From Sipunculus nudus (Eukaryota > Annelida > Sipuncula > Golfingiida > Sipunculidae), in the NCBI GenBank assembly GCA_026874595.1, contig CM049307.1:38788862-38852861 (forward strand): a stretch of 64,000 nt of DNA. Reading direction: 5' to 3'. Positions 38,501-48,770 of the stretch are shown here, piece after piece; positions within the stretch are counted from its first letter, which is position 1, and each line of letters begins with the position of its first letter. The translations under genes were made by a program, and so were the position numbers. The notes below the pieces were generated by a model. That model saw nothing but the letters and a program-made list of their open reading frames with translations, had not been told where the DNA came from and did no database searches.

Positions 38501-41500
38501 AGGTCACTAATTAAATATTGAACTTTGTTTTGGATGGTCACATTTTGGCAGTGTATCAATATTGGGGCATCTGGTGAAACCAGTATGATATTTGACTTTG
38601 TATTGCAATGTGTTGGTGCACAGACAAGTCACTACAGCCTTGGTGCCAGTGAATAATCATTCATTGTTATGGTTTCAGTGAACTATATAACAGTACGCAT
38701 GGTACAGATAGCTGTCTCAGTGCTAGTGCATTCTTATATTATTCATGGGAGCCCTTGATGTGACAGATTCTTAACTTTGAACTGTTGTATATGATTGACA
38801 GAGGCCAGACCACCCGCCGCTTTTCTGGCCACACCAAGGATGTCCTGAGTGTAGCCTTCTCTGCAGATAACCGTCAAATCGTGTCCGGCTCCAGAGACAA
38901 GACCATCAAACTGTGGAACACGCTGGGAGTATGCAAATACACCATCCAGGTAAATATGTACAATAAGTAGTAGGAGCAATACACCATCCAGGTAAATATA
39001 TACATGTAGTAGGATGCAGATTATACCACTAGATCTGACAGATATTATTGTATGAGGAAGGGATTGTGGTTCCAATAGGAAAAAGAGAAATTAAAGATCA
39101 GTTTGTACCTGTCAGTATCAGGCCCAAATACCAACCCCAAAAATGAATTATGATTTTATTAGAAGATGTACCACCCTGGCACTTGTAGCCATACTGTGAT
39201 AAATATTTGGTACCAACTGCAGTTCCCATCATCAAAAACTTAGAAAATAGAAAAAAAAATATTGTCAGTGGATGCGATTGTTAATGTCAGAGTATATGAT
39301 TGGTCAGCCCTGGTGTTAAATTTTTAGCACTGCTGTATAGTGGCCAGGTCTTAACTGTGGGATGCCCTGTGATTACTTTTCAAAGTACATGTATTAGCTT
39401 CTGAATATAGAATGGAGAAGTTGATTCATTATGAGGGCATCTGATCTAATGTTTGATGTTTTTCTCAAGTACTAGGCATTGAAAAATAATGCAGGAAGAA
39501 GCTTGATTAAGGGAGGTTAATTTCTGAAAGAGTGCAGAAGCTTCAGGCAGCCACCAAGGCCATGGGTCTGGACCCTACATTTGGTTTTTCTTTCAGAATT
39601 TTGCTTCAGTAGAAAATTTGTAAATAAAATCCAAACTCTTGGAGAATGCGTTGCTAAAAGATATAATTTCTGTTATGAAAATAGTTCTACACTTCCAAGG
39701 ACATGTCAAAGACTGCAAAGACTGACATAACATCGTGTCTTGCATTTGTCTAAATCCTCTGGTTTACCAAAGCTTTAAGTACACCATTATATTTATGATA
39801 TGTCTCCATGACTGTCTTCTGAACAGAAGTTGAATAACAGATCACGTGTAGGCTTAGAAGCAAGGATTTTATCACAGTTTTAAGTAGTATATTCATGCGG
39901 TTTATCTTGTGTTTACAGGAAGATGGGCACTCCGAGTGGGTGAGCTGTGTGCGCTTCTCTCCAAACACACAGAACCCCATCATTGTCTCTTGTGGCTGGG
40001 ACAAGCATGTTAAGGTGAGATCAAAATTCTATTAAACAAAAACCCTAATATTTCATATCGTATTGGGTAGAATTTGAACATAAATATAGAGGTGTAATGC
40101 TGAAATTTTTCTCTGTGGGAGACGCCTTGTATTTTGGAATTCGCACATTTGATTTCAAAGTGAGCAGCATATATTTTCTATTTCTATATATTTTGGTAAT
40201 ATTTCTATTTACTGCCTTATGATTACAGTAACTTAATCATGTATTAGCTTCTGAATCAGTTCTGAAGAAGCAAACAACAATGAAGGCAGACTTGGTATTT
40301 CAATGAAATTGTTCAACATTCCCAGTGGTTCATTAGCTTGGACTACCTGCTGATATCATATTGCCTCCTGTGTTCTATAAACATCATCTTTGTTATCTAT
40401 ATTCTAATTTAATTTTGATCTAACATTTAATAATCCTGGTAGACTGTCAGTGTTATATGACACATTCAGTTATAAAATTGAATTTGTAGGTATGGAACTT
40501 GACCAACTGCAAGCTGAAGACAAACCACATCGGTCACCAGGGTACCTTGAACTGCGTCACAGTTTCCCCCGATGGATCTCTGTGTGCATCTGGTGGAAAG
40601 GTATGGAATAAACCATGGTAATGTGGTTGGCTTTATATTAACAAGGGGTTCAAAGTTTCATATTGAAAAGTTACTATTAGGTAAAAGATGGCATGGCTGA
40701 GCAGTAATTTTAAACAAGGAAAATGTTTATTTTTACACAGACCTGTCAGCAGTTTTCTCTGCACTTAACAACTCTGCCAGACCTTGTTTAAATAAAAACC
40801 AGCTTTTGGGTCTCATAGAATTATTGATTATAGTTGAGTAATGGAAGTTGCTGTTGAAGCTTAATTTCAGCCCAGGTTTTAAGTCTGTGCAAATTTTGTA
40901 CTCCTTACTAAAAGTTGTGCATTTAAATAATTGATTATATAGTGGTTTTCTTACATAACCATTGTTTGATTGACAGGATGGGCACGCCATGCTGTGGGAC
41001 CTGAATGACGGCAAGCACCTGTACACCCTGGAGGGAGGAGATGAGATCAACGCCCTGACCTTCAGCCCCAACCGTTACTGGCTGTGTGCTGCTGCCGGAG
41101 CAAGCATCAAGATCTGGGTAAGAATAATGTTAAAGCTAATTAAATACCACCATGCTACCAGAAGTTGTTTCTACTCAAACCTCTGCAAGTGAGGCGCTGG
41201 ACTACTTGTCTTAACTGTCAAACTAAAAGTCCAATCAAAATTTGTTACGTTTCAAGGAAGCCTCTTATGTTTACATTTCACATGCACATGATGCTTACAA
41301 AATATTTATTATTCTGTGAAGTCCTTTCCACAAAACACTGTGTTTAGGTAATTTCCCTTGAGGCAAATCTGGTCCAATATAGTTGAACTAAATACATTAC
41401 GCTGTTCTTTACATTCAGATTTATACTTGTGTCACTGGGTGTATATAGAAGCCCCTGTGCGTTGTAAGGTGTGGATTTCAAGTCCATACAATTTAACCAG

Positions 41501-42316
41501 TCATGTTCTTTGAGTCCAATTTTGTGTAGTGTGAATAAATACTTCTCAAGCCAAACAAAGTATCTCTAAGTGAAATTGTTAGGGCTCTTTAAGAATTTTT
41601 GTTTACATGCTTGGCTGCTTGGCTGATGAAGCAATAAAGAAAAATAAAACCTTAATTTGTGTCAAATTTTCATTGTTGAATTGCATACTGGGCAAAATTT
41701 TTTTATTGATTGTCTATCAGTGTGTGAGGATTGTGAACACTTCTCTATTTCCCATTGACTTTGGTAACTGCTCCTTATCAAATGTACCATGTATCTGTCA
41801 TCTTGGTTGAATCTTGACATACAGGAGTGCCCTTTACCTTGTGCTTCATAAGATTACAACAAAATGGTTTCTTTCATCCTTTCTCATTCATGAATCTGTA
41901 TTTTGCAAGTTAACTAGTCAGCGTTGTTCAAAAAGCTTGCGCAGCTCTTGAAAAGGGAAAATAATTAAGGAATTTTATATCACAATATAAAGGTTCCTGT
42001 TGATATCTGCAAAATGATTTTGATGTACTTGTGTATAATTGGATCTATTGGCATTTATATTTTGTGATCATGTTTTGTTGAATAATTTTGTTTCCAAGTT
42101 ATCTAAAATTTAAAATGTACTGTGATTGCTTTGTAGGATCTTGAGGGCAAGATCGTTGTTGACGAGCTGAGACCAGAGGTTATCAGTACAAGCCAGAGGG
42201 CGCAACCTCCACAGTGTATATCCCTGGCCTGGTCGTCAGATGGACAGACGCTATTCGCAGGATACACAGATAACTTGATCAGAGTATGGCAGGTCTCCTT
42301 GGCCCAACAACGGTAG
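35583..42316 (+). CDS. RACK1: RACK1, seven-bladed WD40 ribosomal scaffold, 7 exons, 318 aa
   Basis: Exons: 35583-35691, 37516-37687, 38802-38949, 39919-40014, 40490-40600, 40977-41117, 42137-42316. All have GT-AG introns and matching phases, giving 318 aa, the usual RACK1 size (about 317). WD40 signatures run through the protein: [72 protein letters not shown]. The R36-D37-K38 motif used for 40S binding is present (SASRDKT). RACK1 sits on the head of the 40S subunit near the mRNA exit and docks PKC and other signalling proteins. Introns 2-4 hold snoRNA-like sequences and intron 1 a TIR element. A downstream exon could replace the last residues. No frame damage is seen. Confidence 0.97.
36603..36768 (+). 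repeat. Tandem duplication in RACK1 intron 1
   Basis: Unit A (about 36603-36700) and unit B (from about 36718) share TTTTATACGCATTC, a GGCTTAAGT/CGCTTAAGT stretch and GAACATTGCAGTATTGAA. Unit B is split by the element at 36769-37389, and its second half resumes after 37397. Confidence 0.7.
36769..37389. mobile_element. 621-bp non-autonomous TIR element (MITE-like) in RACK1 intron 1
   Basis: The ends form a long imperfect inverted repeat. The left GGATACCAGTCGTTACGTCA pairs with the right end, whose reverse complement begins GGGAACCAGTTGTTTCGTCA. The match continues through CCACAGTCATTTCGTCACCA, over 35 bp in all. Flanks are GCTTAAGT (36761-36768) and TCTTAAGT (37390-37397), an 8-bp duplication with 7 matches. 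The insertion splits a tandemly duplicated segment whose other copy shows the unoccupied site. An 8-bp duplication suggests mobilisation by a hAT-type transposase. No coding capacity is seen. Confidence 0.8.
37908..38375 (+). repeat. Internal duplication in RACK1 intron 2
   Basis: Segments near 37918-38060 and 38250-38375 share CAATCTGATACACAA, TTTGTTCATGTTC and TTGTTGCTTTCACAC in the same order and orientation, about 330 bp apart. The snoRNA-like copy lies between them. Confidence 0.7.
38071..38151 (+). ncRNA. Box C/D snoRNA-like RNA, copy 1 (RACK1 intron 2)
   Basis: Order: stem GATGCCC, box C GTGATTA (38079-38085), guide CATGTATTAGCT (38097-38108), box D' CTGA (38110-38113), C'-like TGAAGA, box D ATGA (38141-38144), stem GGACATC. 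The closing stem has one C-A mismatch, so this is the weakest copy. The guide complements AGCUAAUACAUG, a conserved stretch near the 5' end of 18S rRNA, so it should direct 2'-O-methylation there. Boxes C and D deviate from RUGAUGA/CUGA in a paired way. An intronic origin on the sense strand is usual for animal C/D snoRNAs. Confidence 0.7.
38950..39918 (+). other. RACK1 intron 3, duplicated relative to intron 2
   Basis: Besides snoRNA copy 2, the sequence after it (AAAAATAATGCAGGAAGAAGCTT) matches that after copy 1 in intron 2. The two introns therefore share a duplicated block larger than the RNA. ACACCATCCAGGTAAATAT, the exon 3 end plus donor, is also repeated about 40 bp into the intron, giving a decoy splice donor at 38991-38992. 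Confidence 0.6.
39361..39441 (+). ncRNA. Box C/D snoRNA-like RNA, copy 2 (RACK1 intron 3)
   Basis: Best-formed copy. The perfect 7-bp closing stem GATGCCC/GGGCATC is followed by box C GTGATTA (39369-39375), guide CATGTATTAGCT (39388-39399), box D' CTGA (39401-39404), C'-like GGAGA and box D ATGA (39431-39434). It is 81 nt, a normal size for the class. The 12-nt guide is identical to the other copies. Confidence 0.78.
40212..40289 (+). ncRNA. Box C/D snoRNA-like RNA, copy 3 (RACK1 intron 4)
   Basis: Most diverged copy, and so the most informative. The stem CTGCCT/AGGCAG differs from the other copies yet still pairs perfectly. Box C is ATGATTA (40219-40225), the guide CATGTATTAGCT (40238-40249) and box D' CTGA (40251-40254) are unchanged, C' is TGAAGA and box D is ATGA (40280-40283). 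Sequence between box D' and box D is otherwise not conserved. Confidence 0.78.
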
Positions 42317-42403
42317 AAGGGCGGAGTTATATTTAATATTGAACGAGGGACAGGACATCGATGACACAATGGATATCATGTCGTTTCTTAAGACTGTGAG
42401 CAA

Positions 42404-42409
42404 AATAAA
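42404..42409 (+). terminator. RACK1: RACK1 polyadenylation signal
   Basis: AATAAA lies 88 bp after the stop codon, followed by a TG/T-rich stretch. This gives a short 3' UTR, typical for this gene. Confidence 0.75.
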
Positions 42410-42989
42410 GAAATGAATACGTGGATATGTTGTTCTGTTGTTGACTGGAAAAGTCCTATTACTGATAACAGTGTTTTCAATTTAATTTTGTTTCCCTATT
42501 CCTGTTGGGAGCATTAACAGTAATGTATGAAAGTTGCATTGATAGGAGTGAGTGCACAAAAAACATGAAGGGGTTGTCCACTTTGAGACTCGTCAATTCT
42601 GTCATAGAAGAAGAAATACAACAAAATTGAGATCTGGACAGACAAGGTCCTAGACGTGTTTTGGCTTGAAAAATTTGAAGAGCTGAAATCAGATAGATGG
42701 GTTAGAAAGGCCTATTTTCACCTTCTTACACCTTTCATTTCGAAATTGATTTTTGGTACATACGTCATTGAGCATTTTGGCTACGTATTCCTTTGTTTTC
42801 TCCCCAGGTCGCCAATGTATGTTTCAACATTTTCCGTGTTAAGTCCCGTAGTACTGTACTCTACGCCAGATGACAGCAACTGTTCCTGGTCAGCAGCCTC
42901 ATGATTACATTGACCGCCAGGTGGCGATACCTATCGGGAGAATATTCTCTGGGTGCAAGTTTCGTTTTGAAATATCATTCAACCCTCGC

Positions 42990-45395
42990 CATGTTTTTTA
43001 GCTCAGCTGACTTTCAGTCATGCTGGGCTATAGCGATGGGTCTTTGTCCGGCATCTGTCCGTCCGGCCGTCTGGCCGGCCGGCCGGCCGTCCGTCCGTTA
43101 GCAGGGCACAAAACGTAACTGTAGGGGCTAGGGCCATGAACCCTATGCAATCTTGGAGGTTATAAAAAGATCTCCTTGCAAACCTGAAATTAGGTCACTG
43201 CGACCTATATTTTCGAAGTTATGGGGTGTGTTTGCACCCCCCAGAAATAACTCTTTGAGACAAAATTTTCATCCCAAACCTTCCATCTTTCACATACAGC
43301 TCACCTACCAACAGGGGAAGAACCATAATTTTTTTTAGGTCAAAAGGTCAAGGTCACAGGGGCCTTTTCTTTGAAAAGCCTGTGGATGCATTTTAAGCCA
43401 ACCCTTTCATCCCAATTCTTTGATCTTTCACGTATAGCTCACCTACTAAGTTTGAGAAGAATCCTATAGATTTTGAGGTCACAAGGTCAAAGGTCAGGGT
43501 CACAGGATCCACTACTTTGAAAAGGTTGTGGACACATTTCAAGCTAGACTTTTCATTTCAAACCTTCCAGCACTGATATAACGCTTCTCTGCCAACAGGG
43601 GAAAAGACCTGTTGATTTTGAGGTCAAAGGTCAAGTTCACAGCACCCACTTCTTGCGTGGAGTCTTTTTCAGGCAAACTTTTCAATCAGTACCTTCAATC
43701 TGTCATATATGGCTTACCTACCAATAAGGGAAGAAGCCTATTGATGTTGAGGTCAAAAAGTCAAAGGTCAAGGTCACAATATTTAATTGTTCTAAATGCT
43801 TGTGAGCATATTTCAAGTGTAACTGTTCAACCCAAACCTTCAGTCTTTCACATATGCCACATCTATGCATCACTCAGTTTGACTCAAACTTCATATTTAT
43901 GGGTCTTTTTGCTTGAATAAATAACTTATTGATTTTGGGGTCAGCTGGTCAGCAGGTTAAAGGTTGCAGGTCAAAGTTATTCACCCATTGGTTGCAAAGT
44001 AATTACACCAGATTTAAGTGGTTAGTAGTTACCCATCATTTAGAAAAATCCAGTTGATATATGGGCAAAAGGCCAAGGTCATAGGTCAGGGATGTTCACA
44101 ATTACTTATTTTATAGACCATCTCTATTTTTCTTGTATATATAACCATCCCACTCCAGCTGGTTCATCTCCCTGTGTGGCTGTAATTGTGAGTGACACTG
44201 GTGACATATGACTCCCTTTTGTATCAGCCTATTAAGTGATAAGGCTCAGTGATAAGTACCTCGTTACTTCATAACAAAAACACTGTTGTCAGAATGCTTC
44301 AGCCAGGCATTAAGACTATGAGAGTATAGTTTTAAGGTTTAGCTACTGATTTATAAGATGATGGGAACATTTTGCAGTTTATTTTATTGAATCCTAGCAA
44401 TAAACTTAGTTTCCTAGCTATCTGAATATTTTAATATATATCACCACATATAAAAGAAAGTGTTTGTTCTCATAATATGTGGATGTGTACCTTGATTTAG
44501 GATGGCTTTTTGTTTTATTTCAAGACTCTTAGTCATGCTTTCTGCATTTCTTTTCTTTCAGGTTTGGCAGTTTACCTACCCTGCTGACCCCATGAAAAGC
44601 AGAGTGATAATATAAAATATTGGACTTACACTTTTTACAATTGTATATCTATAAATCTGTTATGAGGGCCTGGACATGCCTTTTGAATTATTTTGGGCAT
44701 CCATTACTGGATAATTTGCCCGAAGTTTGGTCTCTTATTGGAGAATGTGGGATATCAAATGTCATACTTGTCAGAAATCCATTATGTCTGCCAGTTAGCC
44801 ACCTTGGAAATTCTTTCCTCAGTGCAGTTTCAGTAATTTTTCTTTAATGTTTGGTCCGATTTAGAGAATGTTTGTTGTCTGATTTCAGACTTGTCAGAAG
44901 TCCAATATGGACACCAGGCAACCATCTTTTAATTCCTTTTGATCATTTTATCTCATGTAAAGGATTGGGTCAAATATTTCTGAATAAAGATTACCATCAT
45001 TTATAAAAGTGCAGTACAGTTGGCTTGTATTGAATAAAAATTCACTCAGAAGCACCTGTTTCTCAATAATTCTTGCATGTATTTCCTTGATTTTTGCTAT
45101 ATATTTTGATCTTATATTTGCCCTTTGTGGTGTTCCTTTTGAGACTGACAGGTTTCAAGCAAGCTGTTGGAATAGTTCCTGATAGCTTAACAATCATGCA
45201 TTTTCCTCAGACCATCAATTCACTGTGTTTTAACCAGACATAGGTGATATATATTTCTGTTGTCATAGAAAATTTTCAACAAATTGGCAAATTGGTTCTT
45301 CAAAATTTGACTGGAAGTTGTGAATCTCAGTCCATGATGTCACAGGTCATGCTTGGCAGCTGAGCGTCATGACCCATGGGTCACTTGTTTTTTAT
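42990..45395 (+). repeat. Interspersed repeat with ~140-bp tandem units, downstream of RACK1
   Basis: It begins with TTTAGCTCAGCTGA and GGGCTATAGCGATGG and ends with CAGCTGAGCGTCATGACCCATGGGTC, so GCTCAGCTG/CAGCTGAGC are inverted near the ends. Between 43140 and 43900 about five units recur every 130-150 bp, each with CTTTCAYATA-type and AGGTCAAGGTCAC-type phrases. AGGTCAAAGGTCA occurs exactly at 43484 and 43621. The part from 44130 to 44620 is less repeat-like and holds the candidate RACK1 alternative exon. Confidence 0.65.
44562..44615 (+). CDS. RACK1: Candidate alternative last exon of RACK1
   Basis: A strong acceptor (pyrimidine tract then TTTCTTTCAG) precedes an in-frame tail reading VWQFTYPADPMKSRVII, then TAA. 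If exon 7 is cut at 42283 (AGA|GTATGG) and joined here, the protein reads ...NLIRVWQ, the same WD40 blade-closing residues, before diverging. The normal end is [10 protein letters not shown]. Phase fits exactly. The internal donor resembles the exon 5 donor (GTATGG). An AATAAA at 44983-44988 could end this transcript. No transcript evidence is available here. Confidence 0.5.
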   Translation, partial: VWQFTYPADPMKSRVII

Positions 45396-45779
45396 GATTT
45401 CAGTTTTTACAAATTCGGTTCATACAAGTCGACGTTTTTTTAGTATATTCAGCCCCTAGTCTTCTCCATGATGTTTCGTAGACCTGTAGTGAATACGCTT
45501 TTTCCACAGCTCCTCTTATATACTACCTATAAATAATCGAAGCTTGTATAAAAGCATTAAATATCCGCTGCCACGGGAAGTGAATATCTGCAGTGAATTT
45601 GTGGTTCACATGACGCATCACTGCACGTCTGTTTAAATAACAAGCCTTCAACCGATTTATTTACTTTACGTTACTTAATGATTGAAACATGGCGAAATGA
45701 TACGACGGACCTGGACCGAAGATCTTAATTAACAAGTGGCGTACCTAAGGGGGGGGGGCGGGGGCGGTCCGCCTCGGGC

Positions 45780-46400
45780 GGCACATTTTGGGGGGCGGTA
45801 TTTAGAGGAGTTAGTAAATGAGTGGCACAAGGAATCCCTTAAAAAAATACAAATTTGTCGTTTTTGTCCCATGTTCAAGTATTCCAGGGATTATAAACTG
45901 GACAATGGAACCTACCAAATGATTAGCGAACGATTTGTACATTTTTTGGGGCGGCATTTCTGGGATTTAGTATAATCCGTGGCACAAGGTGTTCTCAAAA
46001 AGCACAAATTCGGCCTTTTTGTCCCATGTTCAAGTATTCCAGGGATTATAAACTGGACAATTGAACCTACTAAATGATTAGCGAACGTTCTGTAGATTTT
46101 TTTTTTATGGGCGGCATTTCTGGGATTTAGTATAATCAGTGGCATAAGTTCTCAAAAAGTACAAATTAGGCCTTTTTGTCCCATGTTCATGTATTCCAGG
46201 GATAATAAACTGGAGAGTGGAACCTACAGAATGATTAGCGAACAAATTGTACTTTTGTAGGGGCGACATTTCTTGGATTTAGTATAATAAGTGGCATAAG
46301 GAGTTCCTCAAAAAGTACAAATTCGGCCTTTATGTCCCTTTTCAAGAATTTCAGGGATTAAACAGTTGGCAGTGGAACCAACCAAATTATTTGCGGACGA
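45780..46400 (+). repeat. ~155-bp tandem repeat array
   Basis: Four to five diverged units share GGGATTTAGTATAAT (near 45963, 46123, 46274), TTTTTGTCCCATGTTCA and ATTCCAGGGATTATAAACTGG. Spacing is 150-160 bp. It lies inside the hAT-like element. Confidence 0.85.
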
Positions 46401-47295
46401 TCTCTATAGAGGCAAGCTATACGCAAAAAAAAAGAAATACGTATCTGTAGTTATTCTTTGTTAAGATCTGTGGTCTTGCAATGTCAGAACGCTATGGATA
46501 AACTGACCAATCATGCAAAAAATTTGCATTTCAGGGCGGTCGTCTTTTACAGAAATCCCTAGCAGCACCTGATAATCACTAGGGAAAAACCCTGCCAGAA
46601 GGCCAATGGCCCCCGGTGGTGGGGGTGGGGTGTCTGTCATACACATTGTGCGAAAAATATTTTGACGAATTGTGTTGCTCTTTCCTTAGAAAGTATTAAG
46701 AATTTCCATTCTTGAACCCTTGAATTCCCGAAATTCCAGGATATTTAAACAGCCAGAAACAACCTGAAACGCCCTTTTTCCACGATTCTTTATACTCTAA
46801 CATCAGTCTTGTTAAAATACAGACGTTTACACTATCGTGTATATGAAGAGTACTACCTATAAATGTCTGTGTCTTTTGATTAACCAATATGGCCTGCATG
46901 ATCTTCTATATGTAACGTGAATAAAAATAAACACCCAGGCCTATGTAGGAATTATTTAACTTTAAAATATAATTCTATTATAACTGTCCGGCGGAATGAA
47001 TCCCCCTGGCCGCTTAGCCAATGTTCAATATACGTATCAAGTATCAGTTTTAACTTTTAGAGTTCAAAACTTAAATTAAAGATATATTTACCTGTACTGT
47101 TAATTCTGTTATTAACAGTTTATTTATCCACCACCTACAGAAAATTGTTGTATATTGTGACAAATCATTTGAAATTAAATTATAATATATATTTAAATTA
47201 TATAATTACTTGAAATTTATTTAAATACTTTATTGAATAACAAATAGTCACAAGTTCATAAATAAAACCTCGCAAAGTGTATAATCACTATAATT

Positions 47296-48770
47296 GTATC
47301 CGCCAAAACGAAGTTTTGCGGATACTATGTTTTTGACCGGGTTCCGCCGCCGCCGCCGCCGCCGCGTTCGTTTCCGGAGAACTCCTCTGAGACTACTGGA
47401 CAGATTTTTCCGAAACTTACACAAATTATCGGGTCACATGTGAACTGGTGCGTAACCAAGTGACCTTGACCTCTGACCTTTCGTCTCTGCCCAGCGTCCG
47501 TTTGTGCGTCTGTTTCCACACATAAACCCATATATCTCGGGAACCGTTTGACCGATCCGGAAAAATATTTTACACAAATGTAGCCCTGGGATAGCTTTAT
47601 AAAATACACAACAAAAGGCGGCGCCACCTGCAACCATGTTTGCACAGTGTCCATTTGTTAATCTGCCTGGGGTTAAAATCACTCATATCTCTGCAGTGGT
47701 TTGACTAATTCACCTAAAATTCGGCATGCATATACATCCTAGATAGCTTTCTCGATTTTATGACAGGTGGCGCCACCTACATTCACGTTACCTCTCCACA
47801 CATAAACCCATATATCTCGGGAACCGTTTGACCGATCCGGAAAAAAATTTTACACAATTGTAGCCCTGGGATAGCTTTATAACATACACATCAAAAGGTG
47901 GCGCCACCTGCAACCATGTTTGCACAGTGTCCATCTGTTCATCTGCCTGGGGTTAAAATCACTCATATCTCTGCAGTGGTTTGACTAATTCACCTAAAAT
48001 TCGGCATGCATATACATCCTAGATAGCTTTCTTGATTTTATGACAGGTGGCGCCACCTACATTCACGTTAACGCTCCACACATAAACCCATATATCTCGG
48101 GAACCGTTTGACCGATCCAGAAATTTTTTTTACACAAATGTAGCCCTGGGATAGCTTTATAACATACACAACAAAAGGTGGCGCCAACTGCAACCATGTT
48201 TGCACAGTGTCCATTTGTTAATCTGCCTTTGGTTAAAATCAATCTTATCTCTGCAGTGGTTTGACCAAATTACCTGAAATTCAGCATGCTTATACATCCC
48301 GCATAGCTTTCTTGATTTTATGACAGGTGGCGCCACCTACGTTCACGTTCACGCTGTAGACATCCATGCTTATATCTCCGGACTCATTCAACCAATCAGG
48401 AAAATTTTTTTACACAAATGTAGCCCTTGGATAGCTTTATAACATGAACAAAAATGGTGGCACCATCTGCAGCCATTTTGGCACAGCGTCCATCTGTTTG
48501 TCTGCTGTGGGATAAAATTACTCATCTCTGCAGTGGTTTGACTTTTCCACATGAAAATTTGCATGTGTATATATCTTGGATAGTTTCTCATTCAAATAAC
48601 AGGTGGCGCCACCTACAATCATGTTTATGTGGCAGAGATCCATTCTAATATTTAACACATGTAACTCTATATCCCCTTGCCACTCAATCCATGCCTCACT
48701 TCACCCGTCCTTCTCTGATTTTGGCGGATACACGTAGTCGCTTGTCGACTACCCGTATTCTAGTTCTTAA
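47296..48770 (+). repeat. 280-bp tandem array with GTATCCGCC ends
   Basis: CATAAACCCATATATCTCGG starts at 47521, 47801 and 48081, an exact 280-bp period, with a diverged fourth unit. Each unit carries AGGTGGCGCCACCT or a close variant. The outer ends hold GTATCCGCCAAAA and its inverse TTTTGGCGGATAC, and both ends can fold locally: CCGCCAAAACGAAGTTTTGCGG at the left, GTAGTCGCTTGTCGACTAC at the right. A (CCG)n run lies at 47342-47365. Probably a separate element nested in the hAT-like one. Confidence 0.85.

Noticed and set aside
35583-42316. Orthologues of the vertebrate RACK1 intronic snoRNAs SNORD95/SNORD96A
   Set aside because: The snoRNA-like copies here have a different guide (18S AGCUAAUACAUG) and different boxes, so I did not assign those names.
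43066-43100. GGCCGGCCGGCCGG palindrome as a regulatory site
   Set aside because: It lies in a (GTCC)n/(GGCC)n low-complexity tract within an interspersed repeat; simple slippage explains it.
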